Shown: piece by piece, positions 10,263 through 21,002 of the stretch
Layout: every line of letters begins with the position of its first letter
Position numbering within the stretch: position 1 is the first letter of the stretch
Assembly: GCF_004137085.1 (NCBI RefSeq)
Contig: NZ_QYBC01000002.1
Span: 248,001 to 312,000, forward strand
Source: Lichenibacterium ramalinae
GTDB taxonomy: Bacteria > Pseudomonadota > Alphaproteobacteria > Rhizobiales > Beijerinckiaceae
DNA length: 64,000 bases
Reading direction: 5' to 3'
Notes under the pieces: generated by a model
Database searches by the model: none
The model's input: the letters and a program-made list of their open reading frames with translations, nothing else
What the model was told of the DNA's origin: nothing
Translations under genes and position numbers: made by a program

Positions 10263-11045
10263 ATGGCGGACTGGAACCCGAGCCTCTACACCCGGTTCGA
10301 GGACGAGAGGACGCGCCCCGCGGCCGAACTGCTGGCCCGCGTTCCCTTGGCGGCGCCGCGCGGCGCCGTCGACCTCGGCTGCGGCCCGGGCAACTCGACC
10401 GCGCTGATCGCGCGTCGCTACCCGGAAGCGGCGCTCCTCGGGGTGGACACGTCCGAAGCCATGCTGGCCAGCGCGCGGCTGCGCCTGCCCGGCGTCGCCT
10501 TCGCGGCGGGCGATGCCGCCGTTTGGACGCCCGAACGCGCGCCGGACCTCATCTACGCCAATGCGGCGCTGCAATGGGTGCCGGACCATGCGTCCCTGCT
10601 GCCACGCCTCTTCGGCCTGCTGGCGCCGGGCGGCGTCCTCGCCGTGCAGATGCCCGACAACCTGGACGAGCCCTCGCACCGCCTGATGCGCGAGGTCGCG
10701 GCCGACGGGCCGTGGTCGGCCCGGATCGGCGATCCCGCGGTGGCGGGGCGCGTCGGCCGCATGCTGCCGGTGGGCCGCTACTACGACCTGCTGGCGCCGG
10801 CGGCCGCCGGTCTCGACCTGTGGCACACGACCTACCAGCATCCCATGGCGGATGCCGGCGCCATCGTCGACTGGTTGAGCGCCACCGGCCTCCGGCCCTT
10901 CGTCGAGCCGCTGCCGCCCGACCTGAAGGCCGGTTTCCTCGCCGCCTACGCGCGGGCCATCGACGGCGCCTATCCGGCCCGGGCCGACGGCCGCCGCCTG
11001 TTGGCCTTCCCGCGGCTGTTCATCGTGGCCCGCAAGGCAGGGTGA
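10263..11045 (+). CDS. tam: Trans-aconitate 2-methyltransferase
   Basis: This 260-residue SAM-dependent methyltransferase opens with the family-typical DWNPSLYTRFEDERTRPA segment. Motif I (VDLGCGPGNST) follows, then a conserved ANAALQWVPDH stretch. Tam methylates trans-aconitate, an inhibitor of the citric acid cycle formed spontaneously from cis-aconitate. It follows the transglycosylase gene by 9 bases and may share its transcript. Confidence 0.92.
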   Translation: MADWNPSLYTRFEDERTRPAAELLARVPLAAPRGAVDLGCGPGNSTALIARRYPEAALLGVDTSEAMLASARLRLPGVAFAAGDAAVWTPERAPDLIYANAALQWVPDHASLLPRLFGLLAPGGVLAVQMPDNLDEPSHRLMREVAADGPWSARIGDPAVAGRVGRMLPVGRYYDLLAPAAAGLDLWHTTYQHPMADAGAIVDWLSATGLRPFVEPLPPDLKAGFLAAYARAIDGAYPARADGRRLLAFPRLFIVARKAG

Positions 11046-11071
11046 CGCTGGGCGCGTCGCCCCGACGGGCC

Positions 11072-11317
11072 TCAGCGCGGCGGCTGCATGCCCTTGCCGC
11101 CGGGCGGCTTGGGCGGCCAGGATCCCTGCGGGCGCTCGAGGCTCTGCTCGTGGCTGATGGCGCGCTCCACGACGTCGATGAACTGCTGCAGGTTCATGAA
11201 GTCACCGGCCGCCTCGCCGGCCGCATGGGGATCCGCTACGATGCTGGTGACGAGGTTGCGCCGGTCCTCCACCAGGAAGTCGCGCAGGGAACGCAGGCTG
11301 TCGATATGCTGTTTCAC
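11072..11317 (-). CDS. Small conserved-looking protein of unknown function
   Basis: This 81-residue acidic-then-basic protein starts at GTG 11317 with an AAGGTGG sequence 4 bases upstream. The N-terminal two thirds looks helical (KQHIDSLRSLRDFLVEDRR). The tail is Pro/Gly-rich and ends in GKGMQPPR. No signal peptide, membrane segment or known domain is recognised. It is convergent with tam. A good ribosome binding site and a regular helical pattern support it as real. Confidence 0.6.
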   Translation of the reverse strand: MKQHIDSLRSLRDFLVEDRRNLVTSIVADPHAAGEAAGDFMNLQQFIDVVERAISHEQSLERPQGSWPPKPPGGKGMQPPR

Positions 11318-11668
11318 GGGTCCACCTTGCGGGGAGGCTGCGGCCGATATGGCCTCGATCGGCGCCCGGCATAACTCAGTCGGTGAGCGAGGGCCACTGC
11401 GCCCAGTGCAATGAGCGCCGGCTGAGAGCAGCCCGGATGGAACGCGCCATCGCGGGCCGACGTTCGGCGCACTATGATCCCGACAGAATGGCCCGGAAGC
11501 GTGCCCTTGTGCCTGGGACTGTTCCGCCGCCGACACATTCAAAGCATGTTCACCTTCTTCGTGATGAGGTGAGCCTTGCTGATTTGTAACGCCACCGCGC
11601 TTGCCCTCGCCTCGTCGCGGCGGTAGCCCAGGGGCTTCAACGATGCGGCGACGCGCAGGACCGGTGGC
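11318..11668. other. Intergenic region upstream of the type I secretion operon
   Basis: No convincing gene is seen in these 351 bases. An inverted repeat (TCACCT at 11550-11555, AGGTGA at 11567-11572) lies about 100 bases before the exporter start and could be a regulatory site. Promoters for both divergent neighbours are expected here. Confidence 0.45.
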
Positions 11669-13824
<2,156 letters not shown>

Positions 13825-13828
<4 letters not shown>

Positions 13829-15699
13829 GCACCGCCACGCCGCGCAGCGGCTTCGCCGGGACGGGCGCCGACGCGCTCGACCGCGCGCCGGGCGAAGCGC
13901 AACCCGACACCAGCGCCGTCGTGGCACCGGCGGCGGCCGAGGCCGAGCGGCCGCCGCAGGGTGCCGCGCCGCGCCGGCGCCGCAGGGTGCCGCAGGCCGC
14001 GCCGGAGCCGGCCGGGGACGTGTTGTCGCGCTCCGGTGGCGCGGAGCCGAGCCGGCGGCTGCAGGCCGCCAAGGCCGTGGCGCAGGCGGCCCCCGGCGCA
14101 GCCGGTGCGGCGGGCGGCGGCATGCAGGGTGGGCGGAGCCTCGACACGGTGCCGCAGGGCCGGCGCCTGCAGGCCGGGGCCGGACGCCGTCTCCAGGCCG
14201 GAGGCACGGCGGTCCAGCCGCGCATGAAACACGCCGGTCGCCCGGTCATCGACCTCGACGAGCTTTGGGCGCCGGTGAAGCCGGCCCGCGCGCCGACCGA
14301 CCGGGAATTCCTGCCCGGAGCGCTGGAGATCCTCGAAGCGCCGGCCTCGCCGATCCGCGTCTGGCTCATCTACGCGCTCTGCGGCCTCGTCGCGACGGCA
14401 CTCGCCTGGTCGTGGTTCGGACACCTCGACGTCTATGCCGACGCCACCGGCAAGGTCCAGGCCTCCGGCAGGACCAAGGTGGTCCAGCCGGTGGAGGCCG
14501 GCAAGGTCGAGAAGATCCTGGCGACCGACGGGGACCGCGTGAAGGCCGGGGCCGTGCTGGTGCAGCTCGACCAGACGTCGGCCGTCGCCGGGCGCAACAT
14601 CGCCCGCGACCAGCTCGACAACGCCCGTGGCGAGGTCATCCGCCACAGGGCCGAGATCGCCGCCCTCGGCAAGGCCGGCGTCGAGGTCAGCCCCAAGGTG
14701 GACTGGCCGTCCGACCTGCCGAAGGACGTGGTGGACCGCGAAGCCCAGGCCATGGGCAGCGAACTCGCCAGCCTCGCCGCGACCCTGTCGAACCTCGAGG
14801 CCCAGAAGGCTGCGACGGTCGCCGACCGCGACAAGTACCAGGCCAACATCGATCCGCAGAAGAAGGTGATCGAACTGATCAACGAACATCTCGGCATGCG
14901 CAACGCCCTGTTCAAGGACGGCTGGAACAGCCGCGCGACCGTGCTGGAACAGGAGCAGCAGCTGCAGACGGCGCAACTCGCGCTGGTCAACCTGCAGGGC
15001 AGCCTGGCGCAGGCCAACGCCGCCATCCCGGTGATCGACAGCAAGATCGAACTCACCCGGCAGAGCTTCGTCACCACGCATACGACGGCGCTGGTGGGGG
15101 CGCAGCAGCAGGTGGAGAAGGACCGGCAGGACCTCGCCAAGGCGGTCGAGACGCTCGACCACATGACGCTCACGGCCCCCATCGCCGGCACCGTTCAGGC
15201 GACCGCCGTCACCACGGTGGGCCAAGTCGTCACCTCCGGCCAGCAGCTCATGCAGATCGTCCCGGAAGGGACGCCGCTCGAGATCGAGGCCTATATCCTC
15301 AATTCCGACGCGGGCTTCATCCACGTCGGGCAGGATGCCACCATCAAGGTCGACACCTTCCCCTACACGCGTTACGGGACGCTGTCGGGCAAGGTGACGC
15401 GCGTCGCCGCCGACGCGCTGCCGGGCAAACAGGCCCAGCAGCAGCAGGGCAACGGTTCGACGCCGCCCAGTGCGGACGGGGCCATGTCGGTCACCAGTGC
15501 CGCGCAGCAGACGACCGACCTCGTCTTCCCCGTCACGGTCATCCCCGACCAGCCGGGCCTGAAAGTCGACGGCCGCATGTTGCCGCTGTCCTCCGGCATG
15601 ACCGTCACGGTCGAGATCCGGACGGAAAGCCGACGCGCCATCGACTACATCCTTTCGCCTCTCCATTCCCTTTTCGAGCAATCGGCTCAGGAACGTTGA
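13825..15699 (+). CDS. HlyD-family type I secretion adaptor
   Basis: The 624-residue membrane-fusion protein links the ABC exporter to an outer-membrane channel. A cytoplasmic Ala/Arg/Pro-rich extension of about 150 residues precedes a single membrane helix (about 178-198). Then come a biotinyl-lipoyl-like half motif, a long periplasmic coiled coil (about 240-440) and the beta-barrel domain. The N-terminal extension is much longer than in E. coli HlyD (478 residues in all) and might contact a cargo or the exporter. A Gln/Ala-rich insert lies near residue 535. The start at 13825 overlaps the exporter stop by 4 bases. Confidence 0.92.
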
Positions 15700-15773
15700 T
15701 GCAGGATATGCGTTCATCGATTGAGACATCGGGCGGCCTGTGCTGCACGCGACACATGTCCACCTTTCCGTAA
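15699..15773 (+). CDS. Possible 24-codon micro-ORF coupled to hlyD
   Basis: The ATG overlaps the hlyD stop (TGATG). An AGGAA sequence sits about 6 bases upstream, inside the end of hlyD, so translational coupling is possible. The peptide contains a Gly-Gly and a Cys-Cys pair and ends in STFP. It has no known homologue I recognise and could be chance. Confidence 0.25.
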   Translation: MQDMRSSIETSGGLCCTRHMSTFP

Positions 15774-15785
15774 GGATACGTGAAC

Positions 15786-15842
15786 ATGAGCGTGAGTGTA
15801 GTCTTGTCCGCGGGGCGGGTTTCAACGATGGTGACGCGCTGA
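15786..15842 (+). CDS. Possible 18-codon leader ORF
   Basis: An ATG is preceded by AAGGA about 9 bases upstream and opens an 18-residue frame (MSVSVVLSAGRVSTMVTR). It lies in the 222-base gap between hlyD and the Gly-Tyr-Ser protein. Its position suggests a leader peptide or a remnant of a cargo N-terminus, but this rests only on the ribosome binding site. Confidence 0.22.
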   Translation: MSVSVVLSAGRVSTMVTR

Positions 15843-15921
15843 GGACACGTTCCGATGGCAGGTCGGAATGGTGTAACGCAGATCAGCCGCGGTGTGGCTG
15901 ATAGAATGACAGGAAGCTCAG

Positions 15922-16479
15922 ATGGCTGGATATTACTCCTACGGCGGCTACGGCTATAGCAGCTATGGCTACAGCAGCTATGGTTACAGCAGCTACGGAT
16001 ACGGCGGCTATGGCTACAGCAGCTATGGTTACGGCAGCTACGGCTACAGCAGCTACGGTTATGGCGGCTACGGTTACAGCAGCTATGGCTACGGTTACGG
16101 CTACAGCAGCTATGGCTACGGCTACGGCTACAGCAGCTATGGCTACGGCAGCTACGGCTATGGTTACGGCTACACCGGTTATGGCTATGGCAGCTACGGC
16201 TACTACGGCGCCGGCTACGGCTACGGCTACAGCAGCTACGGTTACGGCAGCTATGGCTATTACGGCGCCGGCTACGGCTACGGCAGCTATGGCTACGGCT
16301 ACGGCGGCAGCTACGGCTACAGCTACGGCGGGAGCTACGGCTACAGCTACGGCGGGAGCTACGGCTACAGCTATGGCGGGAGCTACGGCTACAGCTATGG
16401 CGGGAGCTACGGCTACAGCTACGGCGGCGGCTACAGCTATGGCGGTGGCTACGGCTACGCCTACAGCGCTGCCGCTTAA
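15922..16479 (+). CDS. Gly/Tyr/Ser low-complexity repeat protein, probable secretion cargo
   Basis: The 185-residue protein is 176 Gly, Tyr or Ser residues (about 73 are Tyr); the rest are one Met, one Thr and seven Ala. It has no Asp, Glu, Lys, Arg, Cys or Pro. The first two thirds repeats GYSSYGYG-type units, with two YGYYGAGYGYG interruptions. The last third holds five perfect GGSYGYSY octads. It ends in YAYSAAA, a small hydrophobic tail of the kind seen at type I secretion C-termini. No signal peptide is present. An AGGAAG ribosome site precedes ATG by 8 bases, and a strong terminator follows. Its place directly after an ABC exporter and HlyD suggests it is their cargo. Function is unknown; an adhesive, fibrous or phase-separating extracellular material is conceivable. 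Confidence 0.82.
   Translation: MAGYYSYGGYGYSSYGYSSYGYSSYGYGGYGYSSYGYGSYGYSSYGYGGYGYSSYGYGYGYSSYGYGYGYSSYGYGSYGYGYGYTGYGYGSYGYYGAGYGYGYSSYGYGSYGYYGAGYGYGSYGYGYGGSYGYSYGGSYGYSYGGSYGYSYGGSYGYSYGGSYGYSYGGGYSYGGGYGYAYSAAA
16303..16422 (+). repeat. Five tandem 24-bp repeats encoding GGSYGYSY
   Basis: Five head-to-tail 24-base units, differing only at synonymous third positions (GGC/GGG, TAC/TAT), encode five identical octapeptides. Such near-perfect arrays can expand and contract by slippage. The surrounding 15930-16470 is also degenerate repeat built of GGCTAC/AGCTAT units. Confidence 0.92.
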
Positions 16480-16502
16480 TCTCGCGGCCTGAACCGACCC
16501 TG

Positions 16503-16535
16503 AAGGGCGCCGGCCATCGAGCCGGCGCCCTTCTT
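16503..16535 (+). terminator. Strong terminator after the Gly/Tyr/Ser gene
   Basis: A perfect 12-bp stem (16503-16514 with 16521-16532, core GGGCGCCGGC) and a 6-base loop are followed by TTCTTCG-type pyrimidine sequence. It lies between convergent genes and may serve both, though only the plus strand has a T-rich tail. Confidence 0.8.
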
Positions 16536-16567
16536 CGTTCGGGTCCAGCCCAAAGCCGCGCTCGGCG

Positions 16568-17539
16568 TCAGTCCGACGAGACCGCGGCGAGCCAGTTGCG
16601 GTAGAGCTGGGCGGCCGAGGCTTGCCAGAGCTGAAGCATCGCGGGACGGACCGCCCAGTCGCTCGGGAACAGGTCCCAGACGGCGGGGTCGCGATCGACC
16701 CGCGCCCGCTCCGTGAAGGCCGCGACGGCCTGCTCGGTGCGGGGCTCGAAATAATGCGCCGGCAGCGCCGGCATGGTGTCGCGCGTCCCCGTCAGGAAGC
16801 GCTGGACGTCGCGACGATATTCCCGGAACAGCGTGTCGGCATCGTATTCCGGGTGACCCTGCAGAAACACGAACAGGCTGGCCCACTGCTTGGTGAACGT
16901 GTCGATGCCGGCTTCCGGCGAGCGCGACGCGATGCGGTAGCCATGCGAGCGCAGGTCGCCCTCGGCGAGGTCGTTCCACCGCGAATGCGGCACCCTGAGC
17001 CCTGCGGGCGTGCCGCGGAGCAGGCCGCCGGCCGTGACCTCCACGCAATCGAAGAGGCCGAACCTCTTCTCCGGCAGCCGCCGGCGCGCGATCCCGTCGA
17101 GGTGAAGCACGGCGGCATGGGCGGCGAGGCAGGACCAGATCGTCGAGGCGGTGTTGTGCTCGGCCCAGTCGACCACCCGCGTCAGTTCGGCCCAGTAGGG
17201 CTCCTCCGTGAGCGTGGCGGCGAGCGGCTCCGCCCCCGTCACGATCAAACCGTCGAGGCGCGATCCTTCGAGGTCCCGCAACGTGCCGTAGCGTCCGGCG
17301 AGGTAGGAGCGGGCCGCGGCGCCGCGCGCCACCGTCCCGAGCGAGAAGAGGTGCAGCCGAACGTCGACGGCGCCGGAGGCCGAAGCCAGCAGCCGGGCGA
17401 ACTGGCGTTCGGTGGCCTTGAAGGCCGCGTCCGGCATGTTGTTGACGAGCCCGATGTGGAGGGTGCCCCGGCCCGTGGCGCGGCCGGTCTTGGGCGCCTG
17501 GTCCGGCGGGCAACCCAGGGCGGCGACCATCAGGGGCAT
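16568..17539 (-). CDS. metA: Homoserine O-acyltransferase (MetA family)
   Basis: This 323-residue protein belongs to the MetA family, which transfers a succinyl or acetyl group to homoserine for methionine synthesis. The nucleophile cysteine is C137 in IWSCLAAHAAV. The catalytic His/Glu region is LQGHPEYDADT, and NMPDAAFKATERQF and HSRWND are conserved. The usual TGAPVE segment reads TGAEPLAA, so this is a divergent clade; succinyl versus acetyl specificity cannot be decided by eye. It lies 34 bases downstream of an O-acetylhomoserine sulfhydrylase-type gene, which favours acetyl. The start is ATG 17539. Confidence 0.85.
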   Translation of the reverse strand: MPLMVAALGCPPDQAPKTGRATGRGTLHIGLVNNMPDAAFKATERQFARLLASASGAVDVRLHLFSLGTVARGAAARSYLAGRYGTLRDLEGSRLDGLIVTGAEPLAATLTEEPYWAELTRVVDWAEHNTASTIWSCLAAHAAVLHLDGIARRRLPEKRFGLFDCVEVTAGGLLRGTPAGLRVPHSRWNDLAEGDLRSHGYRIASRSPEAGIDTFTKQWASLFVFLQGHPEYDADTLFREYRRDVQRFLTGTRDTMPALPAHYFEPRTEQAVAAFTERARVDRDPAVWDLFPSDWAVRPAMLQLWQASAAQLYRNWLAAVSSD

Positions 17540-17573
17540 GGCTGTTCTCCCGGTCCGGAGCGCACGAGGGCGG

Positions 17574-18881
17574 TCATTCGGCCGCCAGGGCGCCGGCGGC
17601 ACGGTGGCGGGCGGCGGCGTCGAGGGCCTGGTCGAGGTCGGCCAGAATGTCGTCGATGTGCTCGATGCCGACGCTGAGCCGGATGGTCTCGGGCCGCACG
17701 CCGGCACCGAGCTGCTGGGCCGGCGACATCTGGCGATGCGTGGTCGATGCGGGATGGCAGGCCAGCGACTTGACGTCGCCGATGTTGACGAGGCGCTTCA
17801 CGAGGTTCAGCGCGTCGTAGAACGCCATGCCGCCGGCGAAGCCGCCTTCGGCCCCGAAAGTCAGAAGCGAGGGCGCGCGCCCCCCGAGGTAGCGTTCCAC
17901 CATCGCGTGATAGGGCGAGGACGGGAAACCCGCGTAGTTGACCCAGGCCACGCGCGGGTCGCCGGCCAGGAACTCCGCGACGCGGCGGGCATTCTCGACG
18001 TGCCGCTCCACCCGCAGCGCCACGGTCTCGATGCCCTGCAACAGCAGGAAGGCGCTCATGGCGGGCAGCACGGCGCCGGTGGTGCGCTGGTACACGCTGC
18101 GGAGGCGGGCCGAATAGGCGGTGCGGCCGAACCGCTCAGCATAGACCATGCCGTGGTAGGAGGGGTCGGGCTGGGTGAACATGGGGAAGCGCCCGGGCTG
18201 GGCTTTCCAGTCGAAGGTGCCGCCGTCCACCACGGCTCCGCCGAGCGTGGTGCCGTGACCGCCCATGAACTTGGTCAAGGATTCGACCACGATGTCGGCG
18301 CCATGCGCGATGGGCTTCAGCAGAATCGGCGTCGCCACCGTGTTGTCGACGACCAGGGGGACCCCGTGGCGATGGGCGACCTCCGCCAGCGCGGCGAGGT
18401 CCGGGATGTTGCCGGCCGGGTTGCCGACGCTCTCGCAGAAGACCGCGCGCGTGTCGCCGTCGATCATGCGCTCGACGTCGGCGGCGGAGTCCGACGCGGC
18501 GAACCGTCCCGTGATGCCCTGGCGCGGCAGCGTGTGGGCGAGCAGCGTGTGGGTCGTGCCGTAGAGCTGCGGCACCGTGACGATGTTGCCGCCGTTGTCG
18601 GCGAGGTTGGCGAGCGCGTAATAGGTCGCGGTCTGGCCGGTCGACACCGCGACCGCCGCCGCCCCACCTTCGAGCGCGGCGACGCGCTCCTCCAGCACCG
18701 CCACCGTCGGGTTGGCGATCCGGCTGTAGCGGAAGCCCTCCTCCTCGAGGTTGAACAGTGCCGCGCCGTGGTCGGCGTTGTCGAAGGCGAAGGCGACGGA
18801 CTGATAGATGGGGACCGCCACGGCGTGGGTCGCGGGGTCGTGGGAGAAACCGGCGTGAAGCGCGATGGTCTCGTTCCGCAT
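17574..18881 (-). CDS. metY: O-acetylhomoserine sulfhydrylase (MetY-type)
   Basis: This 435-residue enzyme belongs to the Cys/Met-metabolism PLP family. The PLP lysine is K204 in SLTKFMGGHGT, and the YSRIANPT and CHPASTTHRQ motifs are clear. The length and the SLTK-FMGGHG context match the sulfhydrylase group rather than cystathionine gamma-synthase (about 390 residues). It makes homocysteine from O-acetylhomoserine and sulfide. It is first in an apparent metY-metA unit. Confidence 0.9.
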   Translation of the reverse strand: MRNETIALHAGFSHDPATHAVAVPIYQSVAFAFDNADHGAALFNLEEEGFRYSRIANPTVAVLEERVAALEGGAAAVAVSTGQTATYYALANLADNGGNIVTVPQLYGTTHTLLAHTLPRQGITGRFAASDSAADVERMIDGDTRAVFCESVGNPAGNIPDLAALAEVAHRHGVPLVVDNTVATPILLKPIAHGADIVVESLTKFMGGHGTTLGGAVVDGGTFDWKAQPGRFPMFTQPDPSYHGMVYAERFGRTAYSARLRSVYQRTTGAVLPAMSAFLLLQGIETVALRVERHVENARRVAEFLAGDPRVAWVNYAGFPSSPYHAMVERYLGGRAPSLLTFGAEGGFAGGMAFYDALNLVKRLVNIGDVKSLACHPASTTHRQMSPAQQLGAGVRPETIRLSVGIEHIDDILADLDQALDAAARHRAAGALAAE

Positions 18882-19208
18882 GGATACAGCCCCTGTCCCG
18901 TTTCGACCCGGCCCCAGTCCGCCGCGGCCGCGACCCGTTCAATATCGAACAGTCTATGACGGCCAGCGGTGAAGACACCGTCACTCGGGTTGGTTTCCGC
19001 AACAATCACGCCGGAAGCCGGTCGCGATACTTTACGGACTGGAAATCGAAGCCGCCAATAACGTTAATGGGTCGAAGCACTCCTCTGGTTTAGGGAACGG
19101 CAAGGGTGGGACGGCACGGTGACGGCAGTCCGAGCCTGCGACCCGCCGGCGCCGGACCGCATCCCACCACGATCGCGGACGGCCAGCGCCGCCCATCCGG
19201 AGCGCGCC
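18882..19208. other. Divergent intergenic region, metY / acyl-CoA synthetase
   Basis: These 327 bases are less GC-rich than the neighbours, notably 18940-19100. This region was searched by eye for a SAM-II-type riboswitch on the metY strand; no convincing match was found. Promoters for both divergent genes should lie here. The acyl-CoA synthetase frame is open upstream to a GTG at 19119, but the ATG at 19209 is favoured. Confidence 0.45.
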
Positions 19209-20975
19209 ATGTCCCATGCCCCCCGCCCCTCACCCACCAAGCTTTGGCTGCGGGCCTTGGAGGCGACGGCCCGGATCGACCGCGACGGCCACACCTTCCC
19301 CGAACTCATCGACGACCTCGCGACGCGGCAGGGCGACCGGCCCGCGTTGCTGTCCGAGGGCGAGTGCCTGACGTTCCGCGAACTCGCCGAGCGCTCCAAC
19401 CGCTACAGCCGCTGGGCGCTGTCGTTGGACCTGCCCGCGGGCGCGACGGTCGGGCTGCTGATGCCGAACCGTCCCGACTACCTCGCGGCCTGGATCGGCC
19501 TCACGCGGGTCGGCCTCACGGCGGCGCTGCTCAACACCAACCTGACGGGCGCATCGCTGGCCCACTGCATCGCGGTGGCCGCGCCGGCCCACGTCGTCGT
19601 GGCGGGCGCCTGCACCGACGCCTTCGCGGGTGCCGCCGCCCACCTCGCCGCCCCGCCCCGGGCATGGCTCCGGCAGGAGGGCGAGCTTGACGCGGCGCTG
19701 GACGCGCTGCCGGGCGATCCCCTCGCCCCGGACGAGCGACGCCCCGTGGCCCTGTCGGACCGCGCGCTCTGCATCTACACGTCGGGCACCACCGGCCTGC
19801 CCAAGGCCGCCAACGTCAGCCATCGCCGCATCATGACGTGGAGCCGCTGGTTCGCCGGCCTGGCCGCCCTCACCCCCGAGGACCGCATGTACGATTGCCT
19901 GCCGCTGTTCCACAGCGTCGGCGGCGTCGTGGCACCGGGCTGCGTGCTGTCGGCCGGCGGCTCCGTGGTGATCGCGGAACGCTTCTCGGCGTCGCGCTTC
20001 TGGGACGAGGTGGCGCGCTGGGACTGCACGCTGTTCCAGTATATCGGCGAGCTGTGCCGCTACCTCCTCAACGCCGCGCCGGCGGGCGGGCCGGTGCCGC
20101 CGCACCGCCTGCGGTTGTGCCTCGGCAACGGGCTGCGGCCCGACATCTGGCAGGCCTTCCAGGACCGGTTCGCCCTGCCCGAGATCCTCGAATTCTACGC
20201 CGCGACGGAGGGCAGCTTCTCGCTCGTCAACGTCGAGGGCAAGGTGGGGTCCATCGGCCGCGTCCCGCCCGTCCTGGCGCATCGCTTCCCCGCCGCCATC
20301 GTCCGCTTCGACGTCGAGGCCGGGCGGCCGGAGCGAGGCGAAGACGGCTTCTGCCGCCGGGCGGCGCCGGGCGAGGTCGGGGAAGCTATCGGGCTCATCG
20401 GCCAGGCCGAGGGGGCGGGCAGCTTCGAGGGCTACACGAGCCGGGCCGACAGCGACGCCAAGGTCCTGCGCGACGTCTTCGCCCCGGGCGATCGCTGGTT
20501 CCGCACCGGCGACCTGATGCGCCGCGACGCCGCCGGCTTCTTCTACTTCGTCGACCGGGTCGGCGACACGTTCCGCTGGAAGGGCGAGAACGTCGCCACC
20601 TCCGAGGTCGCCGAGGTGGTGATGGGCGTGCCCGGCGTGGTCGAGGCGACGGTCTACGGCGTCGCGGTCCCGGGCCATGACGGACGCGCCGGCATGGCGG
20701 CCCTGGTGGTGGAGCCCGGCTTCGCCCTCCCCGCGCTGCGGGAGCGCCTCGCCGAGCGGCTGCCCGCCTATGCGCGCCCGGTCTTCCTGCGCGTCCAATC
20801 CGCCATCGCCGCCACCGACACGTTCAAGCAGCGCAAGGCTCCGCTCGTGGCCGACGGCTTCGACCCCGGCCGCGTCGGGGACCCGCTCTTCGTCGACGAC
20901 CGCGAGGCCGGCGCCTACGCGCCGCTCGACGCGGCGCTCCACGGTCGCATCGCGGCGGGTGCGGTCCGGTTGTGA
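19209..20975 (+). CDS. Long-chain acyl-CoA synthetase (FATP/FadD6-type)
   Basis: The 588-residue ANL-superfamily enzyme activates a fatty acid to its adenylate and then its CoA ester. The P-loop-like motif IYTSGTTGLPKAA lies near residue 190. The EFYAATEG motif, the WFRTGDLM hinge-region motif and the RWKGENVATSEV segment follow. The FYAATEG and RWKGEN signatures are those of the very-long-chain/FATP branch, not classical FadD. It has no membrane helix and stands alone. Confidence 0.88.
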   Translation: MSHAPRPSPTKLWLRALEATARIDRDGHTFPELIDDLATRQGDRPALLSEGECLTFRELAERSNRYSRWALSLDLPAGATVGLLMPNRPDYLAAWIGLTRVGLTAALLNTNLTGASLAHCIAVAAPAHVVVAGACTDAFAGAAAHLAAPPRAWLRQEGELDAALDALPGDPLAPDERRPVALSDRALCIYTSGTTGLPKAANVSHRRIMTWSRWFAGLAALTPEDRMYDCLPLFHSVGGVVAPGCVLSAGGSVVIAERFSASRFWDEVARWDCTLFQYIGELCRYLLNAAPAGGPVPPHRLRLCLGNGLRPDIWQAFQDRFALPEILEFYAATEGSFSLVNVEGKVGSIGRVPPVLAHRFPAAIVRFDVEAGRPERGEDGFCRRAAPGEVGEAIGLIGQAEGAGSFEGYTSRADSDAKVLRDVFAPGDRWFRTGDLMRRDAAGFFYFVDRVGDTFRWKGENVATSEVAEVVMGVPGVVEATVYGVAVPGHDGRAGMAALVVEPGFALPALRERLAERLPAYARPVFLRVQSAIAATDTFKQRKAPLVADGFDPGRVGDPLFVDDREAGAYAPLDAALHGRIAAGAVRL

Positions 20976-21002
20976 GGGCGGAGCCGGGCCGCGACGCCCG
21001 GT

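Noticed and set aside
15922-16479. CRISPR-like or purely non-coding repeat
   Set aside because: Unit lengths are multiples of three, changes are mostly synonymous, a ribosome site and terminator bracket it, and there are no spacers.
18882-19118. Possible SAM-II riboswitch upstream of metY
   Set aside because: Many alphaproteobacteria have one here, but I could not place the conserved GATTTG, GTTAAA and GCTAAA elements on the metY strand.
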